NCBI RefSeq assembly: GCF_005048225.1
Contig: NZ_SUNI01000004.1
Location: forward strand, 62,001 to 126,000
Source of the DNA: Paracoccus gahaiensis
Lineage (GTDB): Bacteria; Pseudomonadota; Alphaproteobacteria; Rhodobacterales; Rhodobacteraceae
Direction of reading: 5' to 3'
DNA length: 64,000 bases
Each line of letters begins with the position of its first letter. Position 1 is the first letter of the stretch. A program made the position numbers and the translations under genes. A model generated the notes under the pieces. It saw only the letters and a list, made by a program, of their open reading frames with translations. It had not been told where the DNA came from and did no database searches. Positions 17,121-26,571 of the stretch are shown here, one piece after another.

Positions 17121-17948
17121 ATGAAGCATGCACTTTCGACCGGCCTCCCGTTCTTCAAGATGCACGGGCTGGGCAATGACTTCGTGGTTCTGGATCTGCG
17201 CGACGGGACGCCCCGTCCGGGCGCGGATCTTGTCGCGCGCATCGCCGACCGCCATTGCGGGGTGGGCTTCGACCAGCTGGCCGCGATCGAGACCTGCAAC
17301 GATGCCGATGCGCGGCTGGTCTTCTGGAACGCAGACGGATCGCTGTCGGCGGCCTGCGGCAATGCCACGCGCTGCATCGCCCGCTGGCTGATGGACCGGA
17401 CGGGTGCGACCGCGCTGCGGCTGCGGACCGATCACGGGGTGCTGCTGGCCGAGGATGCGGGCGGGGGGATCACGCGGGTGAACATGGGCGCGCCGGTCCT
17501 CGACTGGCGGGCAATCCCGCTGGCGCGCGAGGTCGACATCGACCACCTGCCCATCGCGGGCGATCCGGCCGCGACCGGCATGGGCAATCCGCATGCGACC
17601 TTCTTCGTGTCTGACGCGGGCGCGGTCGATCTGGACCGCTTCGGCCCCGATCTGGAACATCATCCGCTTTACCCTCAGCGCACCAATGTCGAGATCGTGC
17701 AAATCCTGTCGCGCGACGAGATCCGGCTGCGCATCTGGGAACGGGGCACCGGGGCGACGCTGGCCTCGGGGTCGTGTTCCTGCGCGGCGGTGGTGGCGGC
17801 GGTGCGGCGCGGGCTGACCGACCGGCGCGTGACGGTTCATGTGCCGGGCGGGCGGCTGCTGATCGACTGGCGCGAGGACGGCGTCTGGATGGAGGGTCCG
17901 ACGGCGGTGGTCTTCGAGGGGGTCCTGACGCCCGCGTGGCTGGCATGA
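17121..17948 (+). CDS. dapF: Diaminopimelate epimerase
   Basis: The 275-residue enzyme interconverts LL- and meso-diaminopimelate for lysine and peptidoglycan synthesis. It starts MKHALSTGLPFFKMHGLGNDF, the usual family opening. The first catalytic site is canonical: NADGSLSAACGNATRC with Cys79. The second, normally T-x-A-C-G-[ST]-G-A-C, reads TLASGSCSCAA, so the usual catalytic cysteine is Ser216, with cysteines at 219 and 221 instead. This may be a lineage variant or may change catalysis. There is no Shine-Dalgarno; TATATC at 17108-17113 would place a start site at the ATG, so a leaderless mRNA is possible. mtaB overlaps by 4 nt. Confidence 0.9.
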   Translation: MKHALSTGLPFFKMHGLGNDFVVLDLRDGTPRPGADLVARIADRHCGVGFDQLAAIETCNDADARLVFWNADGSLSAACGNATRCIARWLMDRTGATALRLRTDHGVLLAEDAGGGITRVNMGAPVLDWRAIPLAREVDIDHLPIAGDPAATGMGNPHATFFVSDAGAVDLDRFGPDLEHHPLYPQRTNVEIVQILSRDEIRLRIWERGTGATLASGSCSCAAVVAAVRRGLTDRRVTVHVPGGRLLIDWREDGVWMEGPTAVVFEGVLTPAWLA

Positions 17949-19198
17949 GCGCGCCGGTCTTCTCCACGCTCGGCTGTCGGCTGAACGCCTACGAGACCGA
18001 GGCCATGCGCGAGATGGCCGAGGCCGCGGGCCTGTCGGGCGCGGTCGTCGTGAACACCTGCGCCGTCACCGCCGAGGCCGTGCGCAAGGCCCGCCAGGAG
18101 ATCCGCCGCCTGTCGCGCGAGAACCCCGGCGTGCCGGTGATCGTGACGGGCTGCGCCGCCCAGACCGAGCCCGAGACCTTCGCCGCCATGCCCGAGGTGA
18201 CCAAGGTCATCGGCAATCACGAGAAGATGCAGCCCGCGACCTGGGCGGGGCTGCGGGCGCCCGACCTGATCGGCGACACCGAGAAGGTCGTCGTCGACGA
18301 CATCATGTCGGTGCGCGAGACGGCGGGACACCTGATCGACGGCTTCGGGCGCCACCGGGCCTATGTGCAGGTCCAGAACGGCTGCGATCACCGCTGCACC
18401 TTCTGCATCATCCCCTTCGGGCGCGGCAATTCGCGCTCGGTTCCGGCGGGCGTGGTGATCGAGCAGATCAAGCGGCTGGTCGGGCGCGGCTTTCACGAGG
18501 TCGTGCTGACCGGGGTCGATCTGACCAGCTGGGGCGCCGATCTGCCGGGGCTGCCGCGCTTGGGCGATCTGGTCATGCGCATCCTGCGGCTGGTGCCGGA
18601 CCTGCCGCGGCTGCGGATCAGCTCGATCGATTCGATCGAGGCGGACGAGAACCTGATGCTGGCCATCGCGACCGAGCCGCGGCTGATGCCGCATCTGCAC
18701 CTGTCGCTGCAGGCGGGCGACGACATGATCCTCAAGCGCATGAAGCGCCGCCATCTGCGCGACGACGCCATCGCCTTCTGCGACGAGGCGCGGCGGCTGC
18801 GCCCCGACATAATTTTCGGCGCCGACATCATCGCGGGCTTTCCGACCGAGACCGAGGCGATGTTTCAGAACTCGATCGACCTGGTTGCCGCCTGCGGGCT
18901 GACCTTCCTGCATGTCTTCCCCTATTCGGCGCGCAAGGGCACGCCGGCCGCCCGGATGCCTGCCGTCGCGGGGCCCGCGATCCGCGACCGCGCCGCGCGG
19001 CTGCGGGCGGCGGGCGACGCGGCCCTGCGTGGGCATCTGGAAGGGCAGCGGGGGGTCCTGCACCGGGTCCTGACCGAAGGGCCGCGCCTTGGGCGCACCG
19101 AGCAGTTCACCGAAGTGGCCTTTGCCGAGGATCAGCCCGAGGGCACGCTGATTGCGCTGCGCATCACCGGGCATGACGGACAGCGGCTGACCGTCTAA
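17945..19198 (+). CDS. mtaB: tRNA (N6-threonylcarbamoyladenosine-37-C2)-methylthiotransferase MtaB
   Basis: The 417-residue radical-SAM methylthiotransferase converts t6A37 to ms2t6A in ANN-decoding tRNAs. The N-terminal UPF0004 domain has STLGCRLNAYET, VVNTCAVTAEA and VTGCAAQTEP, supplying the three cysteines of the auxiliary cluster. The radical-SAM motif CDHRCTFC uses Cys147, Cys151 and Cys154. HLSLQAGDDMILKRMKR and DIIAGFPTETE are typical of the family. A C-terminal TRAM-like region is short. The start at 17945 forms an ATGA overlap with dapF, a common Rhodobacteraceae arrangement. Confidence 0.94.
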   Translation: MSAPVFSTLGCRLNAYETEAMREMAEAAGLSGAVVVNTCAVTAEAVRKARQEIRRLSRENPGVPVIVTGCAAQTEPETFAAMPEVTKVIGNHEKMQPATWAGLRAPDLIGDTEKVVVDDIMSVRETAGHLIDGFGRHRAYVQVQNGCDHRCTFCIIPFGRGNSRSVPAGVVIEQIKRLVGRGFHEVVLTGVDLTSWGADLPGLPRLGDLVMRILRLVPDLPRLRISSIDSIEADENLMLAIATEPRLMPHLHLSLQAGDDMILKRMKRRHLRDDAIAFCDEARRLRPDIIFGADIIAGFPTETEAMFQNSIDLVAACGLTFLHVFPYSARKGTPAARMPAVAGPAIRDRAARLRAAGDAALRGHLEGQRGVLHRVLTEGPRLGRTEQFTEVAFAEDQPEGTLIALRITGHDGQRLTV

Positions 19199-19210
19199 GT
19201 GTCCGCGGTA

Positions 19211-19312
19211 GAGGGGGGCGCTGCCCCCCGTCCTGCGCCCTCGATGCTGAAAAGGTCCCCCGGACCTTTTCGGGGCGCGGGTCAGCCCCGGGATATGTCG
19301 GCCAAGATGAAC
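19211..19312 (+). repeat. Intergenic hairpin/GGATATTT repeat, copy A
   Basis: It starts 13 nt after the mtaB stop. Hairpin 1 is GGGGGGC-GCT-GCCCCCC (19213-19229). Hairpin 2 is AAAAGGTCC-CCC-GGACCTTTT (19250-19270), a good bidirectional terminator shape. The core is CCCCGGGATATGTCGGCC then AAGATGAA (19286-19312). It differs from other copies by ATATGT in place of ATATTT. Confidence 0.75.
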
Positions 19313-19378
19313 GCCCGGCTTGGGGTTGTGGCTTGCGCTGCGGGCTTCTAGCCTTTGGCCAAAGGGCAGGAGGGCCTG

Positions 19379-20299
19379 ATGAGCGTGATCTTGTATTCCC
19401 ATGACAGCGGGGCGGCCCATGCGACCCCGCCGGGTCATCCCGAGCAGGTGGCGCGGCATGCGACCGTCCTGGCCGCGCTGGAGGGGCTGGTCCTGGACCG
19501 GCGCGAGGCCCCACTGGCGGAGGACGCAGATGTGCTGCGCTGCCATCCTGCCGCCTATCTGGACGGGCTGCGGGCGGCGGTGCCGGCCGAGGGTCTGCGC
19601 CAGATCGATGCCGACACCTACCTGTCGCAGGGCAGCCTGGAGCCCGCCCTGCGCGCCGTCGGGGGGGCCTGCGCCGCGGTGGATGCGGTGCTAGCCGGTG
19701 AGGCGGGGGTGGCCTTCGTGGCCATGCGCCCGCCGGGGCACCATGCCGAGACCGCGACCGCGATGGGGTTCTGCCTGTTCGGGACCGTGGCCATCGCCGC
19801 CAAGCGGGCGCTGGATCATCACGGGCTGGCCCGCGTCGCGGTCCTGGATTTCGACGTGCACCATGGCAACGGCACGCAGGATCTGCTGTGGGACGAGGGG
19901 CGGGCGCTGTTCGTGTCCAGTCACCAGATGCCACTGTATCCCGGCAGCGGCGCGGCGTCCGAGACGGGGGCGCAGGGCCAGGTGCTGAACCTGCCGCTGC
20001 CGCCGGGTTCGGACGGGGCCTTGGCGCAGGCGGAATGGGCGGGGGCGCTGCGGCGCATCGTCGCGTTCGCGCCGCAGCTGGTCATCGTCTCGGCCGGGTT
20101 CGACGCGCATCGCGACGATCCGCTGGCGCAGCTGGACTGGGAGGACGCGGATTTCGCCGCCCTGACCCGCGCGATCTGCGGGGCGGCGGCGCAATGCGGG
20201 GCCCCCGTGGTATCCTGCCTGGAAGGTGGTTATGATCTTGCGGCCTTGGGACGCTCGGTGCGGGCCCATGTGACGGTGCTTTTGGAGGCCACGGAATGA
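19379..20299 (+). CDS. Histone deacetylase-fold (acetoin utilisation/acetylpolyamine amidohydrolase) family protein
   Basis: The 306-residue protein has the full arginase/deacetylase signature. RPPGHHAETATAMGFC holds the catalytic His pair, DFDVHHGNGTQD and SAGFDAHRDDPL the zinc-ligand Asp and His residues, and LEGGYD the terminal loop. Bacterial members deacetylate acetylpolyamines or acetyl-lysine, so the substrate is not predictable. GCAGGAGGG sits just upstream of the ATG at 19379. Its stop overlaps xseB by 4 nt, placing it at the head of the xseB-ispA-dxs operon, a frequent Rhodobacterales linkage. Confidence 0.9.
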   Translation: MSVILYSHDSGAAHATPPGHPEQVARHATVLAALEGLVLDRREAPLAEDADVLRCHPAAYLDGLRAAVPAEGLRQIDADTYLSQGSLEPALRAVGGACAAVDAVLAGEAGVAFVAMRPPGHHAETATAMGFCLFGTVAIAAKRALDHHGLARVAVLDFDVHHGNGTQDLLWDEGRALFVSSHQMPLYPGSGAASETGAQGQVLNLPLPPGSDGALAQAEWAGALRRIVAFAPQLVIVSAGFDAHRDDPLAQLDWEDADFAALTRAICGAAAQCGAPVVSCLEGGYDLAALGRSVRAHVTVLLEATE

Positions 20300-20532
20300 G
20301 CGATATCACCACCCTCTCGTTCGAGGAGGCCATGCGCGAGCTGGAAGCCACGGTCGGCAAGCTGGAGACCGGCGAGGCGACGCTGGAGGAGTCCATCGCG
20401 CTGTACGAGCGCGGCGCCGCGCTGCGCAAGCATTGCGAGGACCGCCTGCGGGCGGCCGAGGAACGGGTCGAGAAGATCACCCTGGCGGCGAACGGCCAGC
20501 CCTCGGGCGTCGAGCCGGTCGAAGGTCTGTGA
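20296..20532 (+). CDS. xseB: Exodeoxyribonuclease VII small subunit
   Basis: The 78-residue protein has the XseB two-helix coiled coil: LSFEEAMRELEATVGKLE and GEATLEESIALYERG, then LRKHCEDRLRAAEERVEKI. It associates with XseA to degrade single-stranded DNA in both directions. Length is typical (70-85). It overlaps the upstream deacetylase-like gene by ATGA and the ispA start by one base (TGATG), so all are co-translated. Confidence 0.95.
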   Translation: MSDITTLSFEEAMRELEATVGKLETGEATLEESIALYERGAALRKHCEDRLRAAEERVEKITLAANGQPSGVEPVEGL

Positions 20533-21395
20533 TGCAGGATCGTCTGGCCCGGGTCCGGGCGGAGGTGCAGGCCGAGCTGGACCGTGTCATCGGCGCGCTG
20601 CCGGATGGGAATCTGGCGCAGGCCATGTCCTATGGCGTGCAGGGGGGCAAGCGGCTGCGGGCCTTTCTGGTCATGGAATCGGCCCGTCTTCATGGCGTCG
20701 AGGACGCCGCCGCCCTGCCGGCAGCGGCTGCGGTCGAGGCGCTGCATGCCTACAGCCTGGTCCATGACGACCTGCCCGCGATGGATGACGACGACCTGCG
20801 CCGGGGCCAGCCGACCGTGCATGTGCGGTGGTCCGAGGCGACCGCGATCCTGGCCGGCGACGCGCTGCAGACCCTGGCCTTCGAGCTGCTGACCGAGGAC
20901 CGCATCGGCGCGCCCGAGGCCCGGCTGCGGCTGGTGGCGGCGCTGGCCGATGCGTCGGGCGCGCGGGGGATGGTCTGGGGGCAGGCCCTGGACATCGCCG
21001 CCGAGACCGCCGGCACGCCGCTGGATCTGGACGCCATCACCCGGCTTCAGGGCGGCAAGACCGGCGCGCTGATCCGCTTTGCGGCGACTGCCGGCCCGCT
21101 GATCGCGGGGGACGATCCGGCGGCAATGGACCGCTATGCCGATGCGCTTGGCCTGGCCTTCCAGATCGCCGACGACATTCTGGACGTGACCGGCAGCGAG
21201 GCCGCCACCGGCAAGCGCGTGGGCAAGGATGCGGGGGCCGGCAAGGCGACCTTCGTCTCGCTGCTGGGCCTGCCCGGCGCGCAGGCCGAGGCACGGCGCC
21301 TGGTGGGTGTCGCCGATGCCGCGCTGCGTGATTATGGCGCAGCGGCCGGAAACTTGCGCGCCCTGTCGCGTTTCGTTATCGAGCGCGATACCTGA
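20532..21395 (+). CDS. ispA: Farnesyl (geranyl) diphosphate synthase
   Basis: The 287-residue short-chain trans-prenyl transferase condenses IPP with DMAPP and GPP. The first Asp-rich motif DDLPAMDDDDLRRG begins at Asp79 with the two-residue insertion typical of bacterial FPP synthases. The second is DDILD at residue 214. GGKRLRAFLV supplies the IPP-binding Lys/Arg. It directly precedes dxs, which feeds the same pathway, and its product serves quinone, undecaprenyl and carotenoid synthesis. Confidence 0.94.
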   Translation: MQDRLARVRAEVQAELDRVIGALPDGNLAQAMSYGVQGGKRLRAFLVMESARLHGVEDAAALPAAAAVEALHAYSLVHDDLPAMDDDDLRRGQPTVHVRWSEATAILAGDALQTLAFELLTEDRIGAPEARLRLVAALADASGARGMVWGQALDIAAETAGTPLDLDAITRLQGGKTGALIRFAATAGPLIAGDDPAAMDRYADALGLAFQIADDILDVTGSEAATGKRVGKDAGAGKATFVSLLGLPGAQAEARRLVGVADAALRDYGAAAGNLRALSRFVIERDT

Positions 21396-21422
21396 TCGCC
21401 CGTCCCGGAGGAGGGCCAGCCC

Positions 21423-23339
21423 ATGACCGACCGACCCAAGACGCCTTTGCTCGACCGTGTGTCGCTGCCGTCCGACCTCAAATCGTTGAGCGATGTCGAC
21501 TTGCGCCATCTGGCCGACGAGCTGCGGTCCGAGACGATCAGCGCCGTCAGCGCGACGGGCGGCCATCTGGGGGCGGGTCTGGGCGTGGTCGAGCTGACCG
21601 TGGCCCTGCATGCCGTCTTCGACACGCCGCGCGACAAGCTGATCTGGGATGTCGGCCATCAGTGCTATCCCCACAAGATCCTGACCGGGCGGCGCGACCG
21701 CATCCGCACCCTGCGCATGGGCGGCGGGCTGGCGGGCTTCACCAAGCGGGCGGAAAGCCCCTACGATCCGTTCGGGGCGGGCCATTCCTCGACCTCGATC
21801 AGCGCGGCGCTTGGTTTTGCGATGGCGCGCGAGCTGGGGGGCGATCCGGGTGATGCGATCGCCGTGATCGGCGACGGCGCGATGAGCGCGGGCATGGCCT
21901 ATGAGGCGCTGAACAACGCGGGTCACGAGGGCAAGCGGCTGTTCGTGATCCTGAACGACAACGAGATGTCGATCGCCCCCCCGGTCGGAGCGATGTCCTC
22001 CTATCTGACGCGGCTTTATGCCGGCGGCCCGTTTCAGGAGCTGAAGGCCGTGGCCAAGGGCGCGGTGGGCATGCTGCCCGACGCGTTGCAGGAAGGCGCG
22101 CGTCGGGCCAAGGAAATGCTGAAGGGCATGACGGTCGGTGGCACGCTGTTCGAGGAACTGGGCTTTTCCTATATCGGCCCCGTCGACGGGCATGACATGG
22201 AACAGTTGCTGCCCTTGCTGCGCACCCTGCGGGCCCGGGCCGACGGGCCGGTCCTGATCCATGTCGTCACCAAGAAGGGCAAGGGCTATGCCCCCGCCGA
22301 GGCGGCGGCCGACCGGGGCCACGCGACGGGCAAGTTCGACGTCATCACCGGGGTGCAGGCCAAGGCCAAGTCGAACGCGCCCAGCTATACCGCCGTCTTC
22401 GCGCAGGCGCTGATCGACGAGGCGGCTCGCGACGACCGCATCCTGGGTGTCACGGCGGCCATGCCGGACGGGACGGGGCTCAAGCAGTTCGCGCAACGCT
22501 TTCCGCGCCGCTGCTTTGACGTGGGCATCGCGGAACAGCATGCGGTGACCTTTTCGGCCGGGCTGGCGGCGGGGGGGATGAAGCCCTTCTGCGCGATCTA
22601 CTCGACCTTCCTGCAGCGCGGCTATGATCAGGTCGTCCATGACGTGGCGGTCCAGAACCTTCCGGTGCGCTTCGCCATCGACCGCGCCGGGCTGGTGGGG
22701 CAGGACGGCCCGACGCATTCGGGCGCCTATGACATCGCCTTTCTGGCCAATCTGCCGGGCTTCGTGGTGATGGCCGCCGCCGACGAGGCGGAGCTTGTCC
22801 ACATGGTCGCGACCGCCGCCGCCCATGACAGCGGTCCCATCGCCTTCCGCTTTCCGCGCGGCGAAGGCACCGGGGTCGAGATGCCGGAACGCGGAAAGGT
22901 CCTGCCCATCGGCAAGGGCCGGATGATCGCCGAAGGCAAGACGGTCGCGATCCTGTCCTTCGGCACCCGCCTGTCCGAAGTGATGGCCGCCCGCGAGGCG
23001 CTGATGGCCCGCGGCATCACGCCGACCGTGGCGGATGCCCGCTTTGCCAAGCCGCTGGACCACGACCTGATCCTGCGCCTGGCCCGAGATCACGAGGCGC
23101 TGATCACCATCGAGGAGGGCGCCATCGGCGGCTTCGGCAGCCATGTGGCCCAGCTTCTGGCCGAGGAGGGGGTCTTCGACAGCGGCCTGCGCTTCCGCTC
23201 GATGGTCCTGCCCGATGCCTTCGTGGACCATGACGCGCCGCAGGCGATGTATGATACCTCGGCCCTGAACGCCCGCCATATCGAGGCCAAGGTGCTGTCG
23301 GTCATGGGTGTCGAGGCACTGGACACCCGGCGCGCCTGA
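21423..23339 (+). CDS. dxs: 1-deoxy-D-xylulose-5-phosphate synthase
   Basis: The 638-residue TPP enzyme makes DXP from pyruvate and glyceraldehyde-3-phosphate, the first MEP-pathway step. The N-terminal block [17 protein letters not shown], the TPP/Mg motif [18 protein letters not shown] and the central [16 protein letters not shown] with [15 protein letters not shown] are all canonical. A transketolase C-terminal domain completes it. GGAGGAGGGCC lies just before the ATG. It ends the HDAC-xseB-ispA-dxs operon and faces fliP; no convincing terminator was seen in the 34-bp gap. Confidence 0.97.
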   Translation: MTDRPKTPLLDRVSLPSDLKSLSDVDLRHLADELRSETISAVSATGGHLGAGLGVVELTVALHAVFDTPRDKLIWDVGHQCYPHKILTGRRDRIRTLRMGGGLAGFTKRAESPYDPFGAGHSSTSISAALGFAMARELGGDPGDAIAVIGDGAMSAGMAYEALNNAGHEGKRLFVILNDNEMSIAPPVGAMSSYLTRLYAGGPFQELKAVAKGAVGMLPDALQEGARRAKEMLKGMTVGGTLFEELGFSYIGPVDGHDMEQLLPLLRTLRARADGPVLIHVVTKKGKGYAPAEAAADRGHATGKFDVITGVQAKAKSNAPSYTAVFAQALIDEAARDDRILGVTAAMPDGTGLKQFAQRFPRRCFDVGIAEQHAVTFSAGLAAGGMKPFCAIYSTFLQRGYDQVVHDVAVQNLPVRFAIDRAGLVGQDGPTHSGAYDIAFLANLPGFVVMAAADEAELVHMVATAAAHDSGPIAFRFPRGEGTGVEMPERGKVLPIGKGRMIAEGKTVAILSFGTRLSEVMAAREALMARGITPTVADARFAKPLDHDLILRLARDHEALITIEEGAIGGFGSHVAQLLAEEGVFDSGLRFRSMVLPDAFVDHDAPQAMYDTSALNARHIEAKVLSVMGVEALDTRRA

Positions 23340-23373
23340 CCGGGGTCGGGCCAAGGCCGGTCCGGTCCCGCCC

Positions 23374-24087
23374 CTATCCATAGCTGCGCACCAGCGCCCC
23401 CGCGATCATGCCCCATCCGTCGACCACGACGAAGAAGGCCAGCTTGAAGGGCAGCGAGACGACCACCGGCGGCAGCATCATCATGCCCATGGACATCAGG
23501 ACCGCCGCCACGACCAGGTCGATGATCAGGAAGGGCAGGGCGATCAGGAAGCCGATCTCGAAGGCGCGCTGGATCTCGGACAGCATGAAGGACGGGATCA
23601 GCACCGACAGCCGGTCCGGGGGGCCGACCCCCGGGGCGATTTCGGCCAGGTTGGACAGGGTGCCGGGATCGGTGCGGGCGGCCATAAAGCCCTGGAACGG
23701 CACGATGCCCCGCTGGAAGGCTTCGGCGATACCGATCCGGCCCTGCTGCAGGGGCAGGCCCGCCACCTGCCAAGCCTCGCGCAGCACCGGGTCCATGATG
23801 AACCAGGTCAGAAAGATCGCCAGGCTGATGATCAGCATGTTCGGGGGCGACTGCTGCAGCCCGATGGCCTGGCGCAGGATCGACAGCACGGTGACGATGA
23901 AGGGAAAGGCCGTCACCATGATGGCGATGCCGGGCGCCAGCGACAGGGCGGTCAGCAGCAGGATTAGCATCACCGCATTCTGACCCAGCCCCGCGGCAAG
24001 CGTCTCACCCAGGCCCTGCGCAAGATCCTGCCCGGCGGCGGCCGTGGGCAAGAGCAGCCCCGCCAGCAGGAGGACCGGGCGGATCAC
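23374..24087 (-). CDS. fliP: Flagellar type III export protein FliP
   Basis: The 237-residue core export-gate protein begins with a cleavable-type signal sequence (MIRPVLLLAGLLLPTAAAG), as is usual for FliP. Four membrane segments follow. Hallmarks are TALSLAPGIAIMVTAFPFIVTVLSILRQA, PPNMLIISLAIFLTWFIM, SFMLSEIQRAFEIGFLIALPF and MSMGMMMLPPVVVSLPFK. It is the last gene of the leftward fliF-fliH-fliN-fliP operon and overlaps fliN by 4 nt. It forms the FliPQR pore; fliQ is not in the window. Confidence 0.95.
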   Translation of the reverse strand: MIRPVLLLAGLLLPTAAAGQDLAQGLGETLAAGLGQNAVMLILLLTALSLAPGIAIMVTAFPFIVTVLSILRQAIGLQQSPPNMLIISLAIFLTWFIMDPVLREAWQVAGLPLQQGRIGIAEAFQRGIVPFQGFMAARTDPGTLSNLAEIAPGVGPPDRLSVLIPSFMLSEIQRAFEIGFLIALPFLIIDLVVAAVLMSMGMMMLPPVVVSLPFKLAFFVVVDGWGMIAGALVRSYG

Positions 24088-24338
24088 GGCGCCCCCGAGG
24101 CCACCACCCGCACGCAGAGACGATCCTCGGTCCCGCCGTCGCCGGTCAGTTCCCCGCGTGCGATGACCTTGTCGCCGATGCAGATCTCGACCCCGTCCTC
24201 GATGGCCTGATCCAGCACCAGCACGTCGTCGGGGCGCAGCGCCGACAGCTGCGAGACGGTCTGGCGGGTGCGGCCAAGGCGGATGGTGACCTCGACCTGG
24301 ATCGTGTCGGTATCGATCAGATGCTTCAGGGCGTCCAT
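24084..24338 (-). CDS. fliN: Flagellar motor switch protein FliN
   Basis: The 84-residue protein is essentially a single SpoA (surface presentation of antigens) domain: VEVTIRLGRTRQTVSQLSALRPDDVLVLD, then VEICIGDKVIARGEL. It lacks the N-terminal extension of enterobacterial FliN (about 137 residues), as is common in alphaproteobacteria. It would form the C-ring base, binding FliM and FliH. It overlaps the upstream fliH-like gene by 13 nt and fliP by 4 nt. Confidence 0.88.
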   Translation of the reverse strand: MDALKHLIDTDTIQVEVTIRLGRTRQTVSQLSALRPDDVLVLDQAIEDGVEICIGDKVIARGELTGDGGTEDRLCVRVVASGAP

Positions 24339-24901
24339 GGTGCGTCCTCCTCGGTGATCTCCGCGATCAGGGCGCGGATGCTGTCGGCGATCTCGGTGGG
24401 GGCAAGCTGGATGCGACCGCCCTGAAGGGTCACGGCGATGCGGTCCTCGGCGATCTCGTCAAGGACGATGCTGCCCAGCCCGGCCGCCTCCACGCAGTGC
24501 TGGACCATCGGGCGCAGACCGCTGCTGCAGGCGATCCGGGCGCTCAGCGGATCCGCGCGCTGTGACAGGCGCATCAGTTCGGCCTGCAGCGCCTCCTCCA
24601 GGCGGCGCGAGGACAGGGGCGGTGCCATCAGATCGATGATCTGGTGCAGGAGGGGGGCCAGCGCCTCGACTGCCTCCTGCCGCATCTGGCGGCGGCGGGC
24701 CTCGTCCTCGGCGAGGATGTCGGACAGCCGATGCAGGCCGTCCTGCAGGGCCCGCAGCCCCGCATCCTCGACCTCGGCCAGAGCCGCGGCCTGTCCATCG
24801 GCAAAGGCCCGGTCCAGATCCTCGCGGCTGAAGCTGACCTCGACCGGGCGGCTGGCCGCCGCCGGCGAAAATGATTCAAGTCTGAACAGTGCAAGGCTCA
24901 A
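24326..24901 (-). CDS. fliH: FliH-like flagellar assembly protein
   Basis: The 191-residue protein is mainly charged helix (about residues 28-85) followed by an alpha/beta C-terminal part with IALTLQGG-like strands, the organisation of FliH/HrpE stator proteins that regulate the FliI ATPase. Sequence conservation is weak, so the call leans on position between fliF and fliN and on overall build. The start overlaps fliF by 4 nt. fliI and fliG are not in the window. Confidence 0.65.
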   Translation of the reverse strand: MSLALFRLESFSPAAASRPVEVSFSREDLDRAFADGQAAALAEVEDAGLRALQDGLHRLSDILAEDEARRRQMRQEAVEALAPLLHQIIDLMAPPLSSRRLEEALQAELMRLSQRADPLSARIACSSGLRPMVQHCVEAAGLGSIVLDEIAEDRIAVTLQGGRIQLAPTEIADSIRALIAEITEEDAPWTP

Positions 24902-26511
24902 TTCACGCTCTCCTTGTTGTCGATCCAGCCCGACAGGATCTTGACGCTTTCCTCGTGGCGTTCCTTCATCATCGCCTTGAGGCGCGCCACGGGATCGGCC
25001 GAGGGCAGGGCGAGGGGCTCGACCCCCGGGAAATCGATGGGCGCGATCCGGGGATGCTCGGGCGAGGCGGCGAAGTCCTCGTTGATGAAGCCGTCCAGAC
25101 CGCCGGACATGGGCGACATCATCGGGGCCATCATCGCCATCTGCGGCATCGGTGGCAGGCTGTCATCCAGCATCGGAGCCGCCGCGCCGGACCGGTTGCG
25201 CAGGATCGGGCGCAGCACCGCCCAGATGATCGCCAAGGCAAAGATCCCGATCAGCGCAATCCGCGCCAGATCGTTCAGGGCCAGCCGGTCCATGAATCCG
25301 GGGGCGGCCAGCGTGCCGTCCTCTCCGAGGCTGGCGAAGGGCAGGGATTTGACGGTGATCAGGTCGCCCCGCGCGGCGTCGAAGCCCACGGCCGAGGCGA
25401 CAAGGTCGCGTAGCGTCTCCAGTTCGGCATCCGCGCGAGGAGCCAACACCGTCTGGCCCTCGGCATCCACCTGGGGCACACCGTTGACCAGCACGGCAAC
25501 CGTCAGGCGCCGCGTGGCGCCGGGCTGGCGCTGCACCTCACGGGTCGTGCGGCTGACCTCGTAATTGGCCTGACTGCGGTTTTCGGCCCGCGCGCTCTGG
25601 CTGCTGTCGCCCGGCTGCTCCTCGGCATCGGGCAGGTTCGAGGCCGCCGTCACCGCCCCGGTGCCGGTCGAATTGCTCTCGTCCGTGGTCTCTTCGGTGA
25701 CGGTCGAGATCAGCGCGCGCTGGTCGGGGTCGAAGCGCTGTTCGGTCAGCAGCTCTGTCTCGGTCATCAGATCCAGGTTCAGCTCGACGATGGCATTGCC
25801 GACGCCGACATGCGGCTCCAGGATGCGTTCGACATTGCGCTTCATCTCGGCAGCGCGGTCCGCCCCCGTCTGATCCTCGGTCGAGGCGACGATGCCGCGT
25901 TGCGAATCGATGACCGTGACACGGTCCGGCTGCAGGCCGGGCACCCCGGACGAGACGAGGTATTTCAGCGAAGCCGCCTGATCGCGGCTGATCGGCTGGC
26001 CATTGGTGGTCAGCGTCACCGAGGCGCTGCCGTTCCGGTCGCGCCGATAGCCGCGCCCGGTGTCCAGCGCCAGATGCACCCGCGCCGTCTGGACATTGGG
26101 CAAGGCCAGGATCGTCCGCGCCAGCTCGCCCTCCTTCGCGCGCCAATAGGCGGCGTCGAACATCTGCGAGGTGGTCCCGAATCCCGACATGCCGTCCAGC
26201 AGCTCGTATCCCGTGCTGCTGGCGGCGGGCAGACCCTGCGCCGCCAGGTCCATGCGCAGCCGGTCGCGCTGGTCGGCCGCCACCCAGATCGCGTCGCCGC
26301 GCACCTCGTAGGGAACGCCCACCCGCTCGATCCCGGCGATTACCTCGCCGGCCTGGGCGGAATCCAGCCCCCCATAGATGAGTGCCATGCTGGGCCGGCT
26401 GGCCAGCCAGGCGAACAGCGCGACCACCAGGAAGGCACCCAGAAAGGCGGCGCCCAGGATCACCTGCTGCTGAGAACTTCGCTCGGTCCAGTAGTCCTGC
26501 AGTTTTTGCAA
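24898..26511 (-). CDS. fliF: Flagellar MS-ring protein FliF
   Basis: The 537-residue protein has a membrane segment near each end (about residues 18-36 and 425-450) enclosing the periplasmic ring-building domains. YGGLDSAQAGEVIAGIERVGVPYEV is the first, and KEGELARTILALPNVQTARVHLAL with VTVIDSQRG follow. The C-terminus RLKAMMKERHEESVKILSGWI is the FliG-binding tail. It is first in the leftward flagellar operon and is transcribed away from fliL. The shared 117-bp region holds a CtrA-like site. Confidence 0.94.
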   Translation of the reverse strand: MQKLQDYWTERSSQQQVILGAAFLGAFLVVALFAWLASRPSMALIYGGLDSAQAGEVIAGIERVGVPYEVRGDAIWVAADQRDRLRMDLAAQGLPAASSTGYELLDGMSGFGTTSQMFDAAYWRAKEGELARTILALPNVQTARVHLALDTGRGYRRDRNGSASVTLTTNGQPISRDQAASLKYLVSSGVPGLQPDRVTVIDSQRGIVASTEDQTGADRAAEMKRNVERILEPHVGVGNAIVELNLDLMTETELLTEQRFDPDQRALISTVTEETTDESNSTGTGAVTAASNLPDAEEQPGDSSQSARAENRSQANYEVSRTTREVQRQPGATRRLTVAVLVNGVPQVDAEGQTVLAPRADAELETLRDLVASAVGFDAARGDLITVKSLPFASLGEDGTLAAPGFMDRLALNDLARIALIGIFALAIIWAVLRPILRNRSGAAAPMLDDSLPPMPQMAMMAPMMSPMSGGLDGFINEDFAASPEHPRIAPIDFPGVEPLALPSADPVARLKAMMKERHEESVKILSGWIDNKESVN

Positions 26512-26571
26512 AACCGCTCCTTTCGAATCAGCGCGTCGAGGTCGTCTGGCCCTGAAATGACATGGCCGGTC

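Noticed and set aside
20082..23381. 1099-codon open frame on the minus strand opposite xseB-ispA-dxs
   Set aside because: It is fully antisense to three canonical genes and its translation is low-complexity, rich in Arg, Gly, His and Gln. High GC at third positions removes stops on the opposite strand, so long shadow frames are expected.
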